From assembly GCA_023473395.1 (NCBI GenBank), contig JAMCYO010000032.1, positions 1-38,624 on the forward strand: a DNA stretch of 38,624 nucleotides, given 5' to 3'. This DNA is from Candidatus Martarchaeota archaeon. GTDB lineage: Archaea > Micrarchaeota > Micrarchaeia > Micrarchaeales > Micrarchaeaceae. Position numbers and translations under genes: made by a program. Position 1 is the first letter of the stretch. Every line of letters starts with the position of its first letter. Under the pieces are notes generated by a model. The model saw nothing but the letters and a program-made list of their open reading frames with translations. It was not told where the DNA came from and did not search any database. Positions 31,063 to 38,624 of this stretch are shown one piece after another.

Positions 31063-32343
31063 ATGACCGATATCAATAACCTAAACGGAACGGATGCAAC
31101 AAACGGATCCACACAGGGAGAAACGGCAAACGCGCAAAGCAAACCGGAAGAGCCTAAAATTGAAATTCAAGCAGGAGCTATAAATCCTGATTCGCAAATT
31201 AAAGATTTAAAAAGAATACATGCACACTACCTGTTTGCGATAATAGCAGTTATAGTTGCAGTAACAGTTATGTATGCAGCCTATTCTGTATACCAAAATG
31301 CACATATAAGCAGTGTACATAATGTGACTTCCACCATAACACAAACAAATACAAGCACAAGCAACATTGATGCATATATATATTGTGTGGGGAGTAGGGC
31401 GTATACCCCAAATAACCTAAGTTATTATGCACCGATATATACAAATGGCTCAGTAGGGAATTGGTTAAAGACGACGAATTACCCATATTTTGGATATGGA
31501 TTGGATTGTTTTAGCAATGCAGGATACGTTTACTGCTTGCCGGCAGGCCAGGCAAATAATACTGAAAATAAAAATTTAAATTTGGCATATTATGCCAAGC
31601 TTTCAAGAAATGGCATTGGGAATTGGTCAGAGACGACGAATTACCCTATACCGTTATCTGGGGCCTTGTGCTACCCCTATAAAAACAGAGTTTATTGTGT
31701 TGGTGATGAAAGCAGCGTAGCAAAGAATCAAGTTTATTATGCCAACCTATCTGCAAATGGCATAGGGAACTGGATACAGACAACTTCGTACCCTATACCA
31801 TTTTATGCAGCTAGGTGCGTTGCTTATGACAATTATATGTATTGCATAGGCGATGGTTACCATAATTCGTCAATCTCAAGCGAAAGCTATTATATGCGTC
31901 AGGTAAGATTTGCTAGGATATTGCCTAATGGAAGCATAGGAAACTGGACTGAGACTACCGATTATCCGCTGCCACTTAGCGGGTCTGGATGCTTGCCTTA
32001 TGGCGGTTACATTTACTGCATAGGACCAGCAGTAAACAAATTAGCTACAGATACCTATTATGCGAAGATACTGCCAAACGGGAGCATAGGAAACTGGGCT
32101 AAGTCGGTAAATTACCCGATAGGATTTTTCGGTTCTATATGTACCGAGAACAACGGATTCATGTACTGCATAGGCGACGGCGAGACAGTGTTTGTAAATG
32201 GAACGATATCAAAAAGTTATTTCCCTTATGCAAATCAATCCTATTACGCCAAAATGACCACGAACGGATTTGTAAATTGGACAAGTATAACTAAGTACCC
32301 AATACCGTTTGCTTACTCTTCGTGTGTTGTTAACAATATATGA
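31063..32343 (+). CDS. membrane-anchored six-bladed Kelch-like propeller with one Cys pair per blade
   Basis: 426 aa; N-terminal TM HYLFAIIAVIVAVTVMYAAYSVYQN; six repeats of YYAxLxxNGxIGNWxxTTxYPxP...C-x8-C. Confidence 0.8.
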   Translation: MTDINNLNGTDATNGSTQGETANAQSKPEEPKIEIQAGAINPDSQIKDLKRIHAHYLFAIIAVIVAVTVMYAAYSVYQNAHISSVHNVTSTITQTNTSTSNIDAYIYCVGSRAYTPNNLSYYAPIYTNGSVGNWLKTTNYPYFGYGLDCFSNAGYVYCLPAGQANNTENKNLNLAYYAKLSRNGIGNWSETTNYPIPLSGALCYPYKNRVYCVGDESSVAKNQVYYANLSANGIGNWIQTTSYPIPFYAARCVAYDNYMYCIGDGYHNSSISSESYYMRQVRFARILPNGSIGNWTETTDYPLPLSGSGCLPYGGYIYCIGPAVNKLATDTYYAKILPNGSIGNWAKSVNYPIGFFGSICTENNGFMYCIGDGETVFVNGTISKSYFPYANQSYYAKMTTNGFVNWTSITKYPIPFAYSSCVVNNI

Positions 32344-32347
32344 TTTT

Positions 32348-33889
32348 ATGCCAAAAAAAATAAAAAGGATTAAAAGAGCAAAAAACGGTTATAGAATATT
32401 TTATATAGCAGCAACTGTAATAGCCGTATTGTTTTTTGTATCAATCTTCTACAACGGTTTTTCCATTAATGCCAGTGTTGACTCTTGCCCTATGGCAATT
32501 CGCAATTTAAATGTATATGGATATCTATCGGGCACTTTTAGGGGTTTGTACTTAAATGGCACGCAGAACAGCAATTTCCAATTCGAATATGATGCATGCC
32601 ATTTATATTATATCGATGGAAGTATAGGCAATTTTACATACCATACGGCAGGATTAACTTCAAATGCCTCAGTCTTGGGTCCGGTAACCCCTTATGCAGG
32701 TATGCTTTTTGTTCCGCTTTCTTCCCCATCCCCAAATTATACGTATGCAGCTAAAGCAGTAAATAATAAGACGTTTTGGGGCGGGATTTTGGCGCTTAAC
32801 CTAACAACTGGAAAACAGGTTTGGGTTAAAATATTTCCAGACCAAATAATGACACAGCCATTAACGGCCAAAGGACTGGTATATGTTGGTTTAGGAAATG
32901 GATACGGTTCATATTATAATGAGACATTTAAAGATGGTAAATTTGTCGGACTTTCAGGCTTGAATGGCGTAGTAGCACTAAATACCACTACGGGAAAAAT
33001 CGTCTGGTACGACCCAACGATAGTGTCGCATATGCCATCTTTTGTATATTATAACAACACTTTAATTGTAGTTCCAGGGGCAGGGGCAGGTAAAGATTCA
33101 ATATTCCTGTATGCCCTCAACGCTTCGTCTGGAAAAGTAAAATGGAAGTTATTCATAGGTGGTTATTCTGCAATGTCGTCCCCAGTATTTGCAGGTGGAA
33201 ACATATATTTTGGTACGGGGGAGGTAGGTAATTATCCAGAATTTTCCGGAAATAATTCCACAAACTTATTAACATACAACGACACATTTTTTGCAGTAAA
33301 TCTCAGCACTAGAAGCGTCATATGGTCGCACAAGTTTAATTCTAACGACGGAACGCAGGATAGCTCGCCTATATATTATAACGGAATCGTGGTAACTGGA
33401 TTCGATCCGCTCAACAGTTCGGCGGCTCCAAGCAACATTCCTGCAAACGTGGTAATAAATGTAAATCTGGCCGCATTCAACGCAAAAAATGGCAGCTTGC
33501 TTTGGACTTTTTATGAAGGCGCCGGTTTTCAAAACCAGTATATAAACCTTCCACCGCTTACCGCTTATGACGGAGTCGTTTATAGCGATACGGTGAGCGT
33601 CGGTAAGCTTTGGGCCGTAAATTTAACAACAGGTAAAGGGCTATGGTCCTTCAATACTGGAAAGGAATCGGGTAATGTCAATATATACGGTAGCCATATA
33701 TACGTAAGCAACATGAACGGAACCCTTTTTGTACTCGACTTAAACGGTACCCTTTATAAAAAAATTAATATTGGGATTGGAGGAGGCCCTGAAAATCTTC
33801 TTTTTATGGGAAAGAATATTTTGATTTATGGCATTGGCAATAGCGTTGAATCAATTCCAGTAAGCAAACTTCTTAATTTGTCAAGCTAA
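32348..33889 (+). CDS. membrane-anchored PQQ-like (WD40-like) beta-propeller protein
   Basis: About 513 aa; N-terminal TM IFYIAATVIAVLFFVSIFY; repeats such as GILALNLTTGKQVWVKIF, GVVALNTTTGKIVWYDP, LYALNASSGKVKWKLF, LWAVNLTTGKGLWSFNTG. Confidence 0.85.
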   Translation: MPKKIKRIKRAKNGYRIFYIAATVIAVLFFVSIFYNGFSINASVDSCPMAIRNLNVYGYLSGTFRGLYLNGTQNSNFQFEYDACHLYYIDGSIGNFTYHTAGLTSNASVLGPVTPYAGMLFVPLSSPSPNYTYAAKAVNNKTFWGGILALNLTTGKQVWVKIFPDQIMTQPLTAKGLVYVGLGNGYGSYYNETFKDGKFVGLSGLNGVVALNTTTGKIVWYDPTIVSHMPSFVYYNNTLIVVPGAGAGKDSIFLYALNASSGKVKWKLFIGGYSAMSSPVFAGGNIYFGTGEVGNYPEFSGNNSTNLLTYNDTFFAVNLSTRSVIWSHKFNSNDGTQDSSPIYYNGIVVTGFDPLNSSAAPSNIPANVVINVNLAAFNAKNGSLLWTFYEGAGFQNQYINLPPLTAYDGVVYSDTVSVGKLWAVNLTTGKGLWSFNTGKESGNVNIYGSHIYVSNMNGTLFVLDLNGTLYKKINIGIGGGPENLLFMGKNILIYGIGNSVESIPVSKLLNLSS

Positions 33890-34129
33890 AAAGGTTTGGC
33901 AGTAACAATTGGCACTGCTTATAATGGGTTTGGTTCTAGTCAAGACCTGTACAAAAGCAATATATACTTGAACCGGAGTTAAAAATCGTGAGTGATGTGT
34001 ACCAATCACAAAAGCAGTAGGGCAGTTAACGCGTTGCAGTAATGTATACGCTCTTGTTTTTAACCTTTTCAATCTGAATATTAGCAGTGTTGTTTCTACC
34101 TGTTTTGCTACTTACAATGGGATGGTTTT

Positions 34130-35434
34130 ATGATAACGACGAAATATGTGAGGGATCATATACAAGAGATACGGGCTTCCTTGGAGAGGAGGAAAAGCGA
34201 TTACCCTATAGACGAATTGCTTAAGCTTGATGAGCAATGGAGGGCAAATAAGACAGAACTGCAGGGTCTGCAGGCTAGAAGGAACAAAACCAGCCTTGAG
34301 ATTTCAAAGATAAAGAAGGGGGGAGGCAATGCAGACGATAAAATAAAGGAGATAGCATCCGCCAAGGAGAAAATGCAGAGTCTTGAGAACGAGATATCCG
34401 AAATGGAAAAGAAGATTGAAAACCTGTTGCTAAACATGCCGAACACGCTCCACGAGAGCGTACCCTACGGGCTTAGCGATGATGACAACCTTGAAATAAG
34501 GAAATGGGGCGACGCCAGCAAGAAGCTTGAATTCGGCCACGAGGATATACTTACAAAGATGGGGCTCATAGACATAGAACGCGCTGCCAAGATATCCGGT
34601 GCAAGGTTCTACTACTTGAGGGGAGACATAGCTATGCTGGAACAGGCCCTCATAAGTTTTGCCCTTGATGAGCTGGTAAAAAAAGGCTATACTGCCATAG
34701 CGCCGCCGCTTATGATGAAGAGGGAGTATTACAAGGGAGTCACGGCGCTTGGGGATTTCGAGGAACAGCTCTACAGGGTCACGGATCCAGCCGATGTAAA
34801 CGACGTGAAGGATTATGAGCACATGGAAGAGGACCTTTACATGATTTCCACAGCCGAACACCCCATGGCTGCAATGCACGCCGGCGAAGTGTTCAGCTCA
34901 AAGGAGCTTCCGATAAAATATGTGGGCATAAGCCCTGCTTTCAGGAGGGAAGCCGGCTCGCACGGCAAGGATTCGAAGGGAATCTTCAGGGTGCACCAGT
35001 TCTACAAGGTAGAACAGTTCATATTCTGCAAGCCGGAGGAATCCTGGGGCTATTACAAGGAGCTGCTTGCCAATTCCGAGGAGCTTGTGCAAAAGCTAGG
35101 AATACCATATCATGTAGTAGATATATGCACCGGAGACATAGGCGTAGTGGCCGCGAAGAAGAACGACATAGAGGCTTACATGCCAGGGCAGGGCAAATAC
35201 AGGGAGATAGTATCGTGCTCGAACTGCACCGACTGGCAAAGCTTGAGGCTCGATATAAAATACGATGAGAAGGGGGAGAGAAGATACGTGCATACGCTCA
35301 ACAGCACAGCTATAGCCATTTCCAGGATGATAGTCGCGATAGTGGAGAACTATTACAACGGCGATGGGACCATAACCATACCCAAGGTATTGGTTCCGTA
35401 CATGCACAAGGATAGGATAGGCTCCAAGGATTAG
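34130..35434 (+). CDS. serS: seryl-tRNA synthetase
   Basis: 434 aa; N-terminal coiled coil, STAEHPMAAMHAGEVFSSKELPIKYVGISPAFRREAGSHGKDSKGIFRVHQFYKVEQF, GQGKYREIVSCSNCTDWQSLRLDIKY. Confidence 0.95.
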   Translation: MITTKYVRDHIQEIRASLERRKSDYPIDELLKLDEQWRANKTELQGLQARRNKTSLEISKIKKGGGNADDKIKEIASAKEKMQSLENEISEMEKKIENLLLNMPNTLHESVPYGLSDDDNLEIRKWGDASKKLEFGHEDILTKMGLIDIERAAKISGARFYYLRGDIAMLEQALISFALDELVKKGYTAIAPPLMMKREYYKGVTALGDFEEQLYRVTDPADVNDVKDYEHMEEDLYMISTAEHPMAAMHAGEVFSSKELPIKYVGISPAFRREAGSHGKDSKGIFRVHQFYKVEQFIFCKPEESWGYYKELLANSEELVQKLGIPYHVVDICTGDIGVVAAKKNDIEAYMPGQGKYREIVSCSNCTDWQSLRLDIKYDEKGERRYVHTLNSTAIAISRMIVAIVENYYNGDGTITIPKVLVPYMHKDRIGSKD

Positions 35435-35527
35435 TATTTTATTGTTTGGGGAAGAATAATCCTTGCCTATTGCGGCTTTTGCCTTTGAAAAAGGGCTTTT
35501 GTTTTCGAAAGTTCAACAGTGTAAGAT

Positions 35528-36724
35528 ATGAAAGATGAATACAAGATAAAGAAGGAGCTCAAAAGGCTCGCCTCGATAAAAGGCTCGGGGACTGAGCTAA
35601 TAAGCGTATACATACCGCCGGGCTTCCCGATAAGCGATGAAGTAGCGAAGCTCAGGGACGAGCATGGCCAAGCTTCTAACATAAAGTCCAAGACCACAAG
35701 GCTGAACGTCCAAGGCGCACTCGAAAAGATTATGCAGTACCTTAAGCTTTACAAGATGCCGCCGGAGAAGGGATTGGCGATATTCTGCGGGAATATAAGC
35801 AACGAGCAGTCCAAGCCCGACATAGAGCTTTTCTCAATGGAGCCCCCTGAGCCGATAAAAGTCAACATATACAGGTGCGATTCCACGTTCCTGCTTGAGC
35901 CGATACAGCGCATGATGGAAACGACCGACAAATATGCGGTTGTGATAATGGACGGAAGCGACGCCACAGTGGGCGTGCTTTCAGGGTCGCAGTTCATTGT
36001 GGACAAGAAGCTCAGGTCCTTCGCCCACCAAAAGGTGCACAAGGGAGGCCAGTCTGCAGCAAGGTATGACAGGGCACGAGAGGAGAGCATAGACGATTAT
36101 TACAAGGCAGTCGCCGAGGCCATAAACGACTTATTCATAAAGCACGAGTTCAAGCTGAAGGGGCTTATCGTTGGAGGCCCTGGCCCGGCAAAGGAGGACT
36201 TCGTAAAGTCAAAGAACCTGAACTACCAGATAAAGGTCGTAGGGGTTTTCAACACCGGCTATACGGACGAAAATGCAGGATTCAGGGAGCTGCTTGAGCA
36301 GGCCAAGGACGTTCTTTCGGAGCAGCAGGCGATACAGGAACAGAAGATAATGGGAAGGTTCCTTAGCGAGATATCGCGAAACGGGCTTGCGACTAATGGC
36401 TACGAAAAGGTCAAAAAGGCGCTGCAGTCCAACAATGTGGCCATGCTGATAGTGAGCGAGGACCTTGAACTCTACTCCGTGCATTACAAGTGCAACACCT
36501 GTGGCACAGAGTTCGACGCGCTCGAACAGGGTAACCAACGGCAGATAAAGCACAGCGACGGAGGCAACCTTTCCATAGTGGAGGAACACGACGCAGTGGA
36601 GGAACTCGTGGACATGGCCGACAAGCTCGGCGTCCAGATATCTTTCATATCATCCGAGAGCCAATATGGCAAGGAGCTGCTTTTGGGGTTTGGAGGGATT
36701 GCGGCGCTCCTAAGATATAGATGA
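35528..36724 (+). CDS. prf1: archaeal peptide chain release factor 1
   Basis: 398 aa; SIKGSGTELISVYIPPGFPISDEVAKLRDEHGQASNIKSKTTRLNVQGAL (NIKS motif), VHKGGQSAARYDRAREESI (GGQ motif). Confidence 0.96.
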   Translation: MKDEYKIKKELKRLASIKGSGTELISVYIPPGFPISDEVAKLRDEHGQASNIKSKTTRLNVQGALEKIMQYLKLYKMPPEKGLAIFCGNISNEQSKPDIELFSMEPPEPIKVNIYRCDSTFLLEPIQRMMETTDKYAVVIMDGSDATVGVLSGSQFIVDKKLRSFAHQKVHKGGQSAARYDRAREESIDDYYKAVAEAINDLFIKHEFKLKGLIVGGPGPAKEDFVKSKNLNYQIKVVGVFNTGYTDENAGFRELLEQAKDVLSEQQAIQEQKIMGRFLSEISRNGLATNGYEKVKKALQSNNVAMLIVSEDLELYSVHYKCNTCGTEFDALEQGNQRQIKHSDGGNLSIVEEHDAVEELVDMADKLGVQISFISSESQYGKELLLGFGGIAALLRYR

Positions 36725-36798
36725 TTGGGCAAAAACACGCAAATTAAAAAACCAAAAGGAAGAGAACTTGTTTTTAATGTTTTAAAAAATTTAAATAT

Positions 36799-36939
36799 TC
36801 AGTTTTTGTTGTCGGCCCAGACTATGCTGTAGACATTCTCCCGTTCCTTGACTATCGCTACCGGCCTTGCGTTCTTTGAATCCTTTTCCAGAAACTTGTC
36901 AAGTTTCCTGTATTTCATGTTTTTTACAAAGTTTAGCAT
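36799..36939 (-). CDS. 46-aa hypothetical protein (not in ORF track)
   Basis: Hand translation MLNFVKNMKYRKLDKFLEKDSKNARPVAIVKERENVYSIVWADNKN*; GGTG 5 nt upstream (complement 36945-36948). Confidence 0.55.
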   Translation of the reverse strand: MLNFVKNMKYRKLDKFLEKDSKNARPVAIVKERENVYSIVWADNKN

Positions 36940-36957
36940 ATTTACACCTGTTGGCAA

Positions 36958-37095
36958 TCATGCCTTCATGGACATGTATTTCCTGAATATCTTCATCTGC
37001 AGCCTTTCCATATCCTCGCGTATTTCCGGGTCCTCTTCTATTATTTTCATGACCGAACCCTTTATCCCTGATCCTAATATGCTTGGCATCTTCAT
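36958..37095 (-). CDS. 45-aa hypothetical protein (not in ORF track)
   Basis: Hand translation MKMPSILGSGIKGSVMKIIEEDPEIREDMERLQMKIFRKYMSMKA*; ATGA overlap with the upstream gene's stop. Confidence 0.55.
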   Translation of the reverse strand: MKMPSILGSGIKGSVMKIIEEDPEIREDMERLQMKIFRKYMSMKA

Positions 37096-37394
37096 TTTAA
37101 GACCCTCTGTATCATTGCGGCGCTGACAAATTTTCCATACGAAGGGCCGACTATCTTAGGTATTTTGCTCTCTACCTTGCTGTAGGAATCATCTGAGAAT
37201 ATCGCAGTCACGTTGTATCCCAACGTCCCGGACTTTATATTGACTTCCTTTATGCATTCCATCTTCATAAGCTTTGAGGCGAGATCCTCTGCGCTTGTGT
37301 TATCTTCAGGTTTTATGAAGAAGAAATTGTGCGAAGTATTTCCATACCTCCTTGAATCACGTACACTATCCTTAGGGGTTTTATTTCCATTCAT
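37092..37394 (-). CDS. small hypothetical protein
   Basis: 100 aa from ATG 37394 with AGGTG RBS (complement 37401-37405); MNGNKTPKDSVRDSRRYGNTSHNFFFIKPEDNTSAEDLASKLMKMECIKEVNIKSG... Confidence 0.6.
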   Translation of the reverse strand: MNGNKTPKDSVRDSRRYGNTSHNFFFIKPEDNTSAEDLASKLMKMECIKEVNIKSGTLGYNVTAIFSDDSYSKVESKIPKIVGPSYGKFVSAAMIQRVLK

Positions 37395-37825
37395 TATATG
37401 CACCTGTAGACTTCAAGAACATGAAGTGCCCTCATTGGCACATACTTATTGAAAAAAGAAGAAAAATTAGAAAAAAGGGTTAGGAATGGGGAATTATTAT
37501 TTTTATTTGAATTTCTAGTTAGGGTGGGAAGCCAGAGGGTATGGTTGGTGGGGTAAAACTCGGGATAAGAAAAATCATAAGTTTTGCTTTCGGATTTTTC
37601 TATCATTTTATTACCCCCTGGCTCGATAAATACTATGTACTTAAAAGTATAAATACCATTCGGGATATTTTAGACTATTTAAAATATATAATACTAAAAA
37701 CTTTAAGCAAAAATTCATAAATTTGTAATTTTAGGATTATTTATATCAATAAAAACCAAAAATAGTAAGAAATAAATATATTTAAGGATGTTTTATATAC
37801 TGTGATTAAAAACAAAAAGGCCAAT

Positions 37826-38624
37826 ATGCCTGCCAGGGTGGCCGAGCTTGTCGAAAGGCTAAGGAGGGCCTCGAAGCACAACATAGAGGTAAAAAGGATC
37901 GGCAACGGGTATTATGTATACGAATACATGTTCAAGAACGACAATGGCAGGCAGAAGAAGCTCTCGTTCTACCTCGGGAAATCCGACAGCGAAGGAAACT
38001 TCAGTGAGGGCAGGCACAGGTTCCTCAAGACGCGCTCGAGGAGCCTTGACGAATACCTTGAATCGTCGGAGAGGGGCGAAAGGCCCGAAAGCGTGAACGA
38101 GCTCATATATCCAGACGACATAGACAAGGAGATTCTGAAGAAAATAAGCATGGACTCGAAGGCGTCTGCGTATTCGATAAGCAAGGCACTCGGCATAAGC
38201 CCAAACACCGTTGCATACAGGATAAAGAAGCTCGAGAGGCTTTACGGGATAAAGTACACAATAGAGCTAAGGCCAGGCACATTCGGCTTCGAGAGGTATT
38301 TCATAACCATAAGGTTCATACGTGGCAAACCCTCGCAGGATGAGCTGCAAAAGCTTTTTGCCGCAGAGCCCAGGATACAGTTCGTTGCCGCGCTTAGCGG
38401 GTATTACAGCATGCTGATATACCTGCTCGCCGAAAACAACGTTACGCTTGAAAACATAATCTACAAGCTCAGGAGCAGCAGCGTCTTCGGCTCGTGCACC
38501 TCCATATGGAACATAGGCTATACTTCGGAATCCGAGACGTGGTACGTGCCATTTAGGGATGACTTCTTCGAATTGCTCAGGGAGAAGGTCTGGCACAGGA
38601 CCAGGGAAAACCCAAGGAGGAACG
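37826..38624 (+). CDS. Lrp/AsnC-like transcriptional regulator with unusual N-terminal domain; truncated by window end
   Basis: Frame open to the window end (absent from ORF track): MPARVAELVERLRRASKHNIEVKRIGNGYYVYEYMFKNDNGRQKKLSFYLGK... then YSISKALGISPNTVAYRIKKLERLYGIKYTIEL... (HTH) and a RAM-like domain. GTG 37802 is an alternative start. Confidence 0.75.
   Translation, partial: MPARVAELVERLRRASKHNIEVKRIGNGYYVYEYMFKNDNGRQKKLSFYLGKSDSEGNFSEGRHRFLKTRSRSLDEYLESSERGERPESVNELIYPDDIDKEILKKISMDSKASAYSISKALGISPNTVAYRIKKLERLYGIKYTIELRPGTFGFERYFITIRFIRGKPSQDELQKLFAAEPRIQFVAALSGYYSMLIYLLAENNVTLENIIYKLRSSSVFGSCTSIWNIGYTSESETWYVPFRDDFFELLREKVWHRTRENPRRN

Noticed and set aside
33890-34129. Possible tRNA gene upstream of serS
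   Set aside because: No acceptor-stem pairing with a T-loop GTTCRA and 3' half of the right spacing could be found by eye.
37394-37606. 70-aa minus-strand ORF upstream of the small-protein operon
   Set aside because: Low-complexity Ser/Asn/Phe composition, no RBS, and it overlaps the RBS region of the better supported 100-aa gene; more likely leader/intergenic.

Overview
The 38.6 kb window looks like an archaeal chromosome segment: archaeal aRF1, two-subunit 2-oxoacid:ferredoxin oxidoreductase, class III (pilin/archaellin-type) signal peptides, GGTG ribosome-binding sites and TATA boxes close to start codons. A small acidophile-associated archaeon (Micrarchaeota/ARMAN-like) is a plausible source, but that is inference. 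Recognisable cargo: the 3' end of a PEP mutase/isocitrate lyase-family gene, an alpha/beta hydrolase, an MFS transporter, an XRE-CBS regulator, a metallo-beta-lactamase-fold hydrolase, a membrane glycosyltransferase, a HerA/FtsK-like ATPase, a ribA-like gene, OFOR alpha/beta, a xanthine-dehydrogenase-family coxG/coxMSL-like cluster, a transmembrane HTH + ABC + NEW3-type protein + FtsX/MacB permease module, a three-gene surface-protein operon, SerRS, aRF1 and a truncated Lrp-like regulator. The most interesting parts are: (i) the surface operon at 29.1-33.9 kb, with a pilin-anchored modular adhesin on a Thr/Ser stalk with a Cys-rich tip, then a six-bladed propeller with an apparent Cys pair in every blade, then a PQQ-like propeller; (ii) the one-component transmembrane regulator/ABC/NEW3 module at 21.9-27.3 kb; and (iii) a molybdo-hydroxylase large subunit with the AYRGAGR-type rather than the CO dehydrogenase AYxCSFR motif. 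No tRNA, rRNA, CRISPR array or insertion sequence could be supported by eye.
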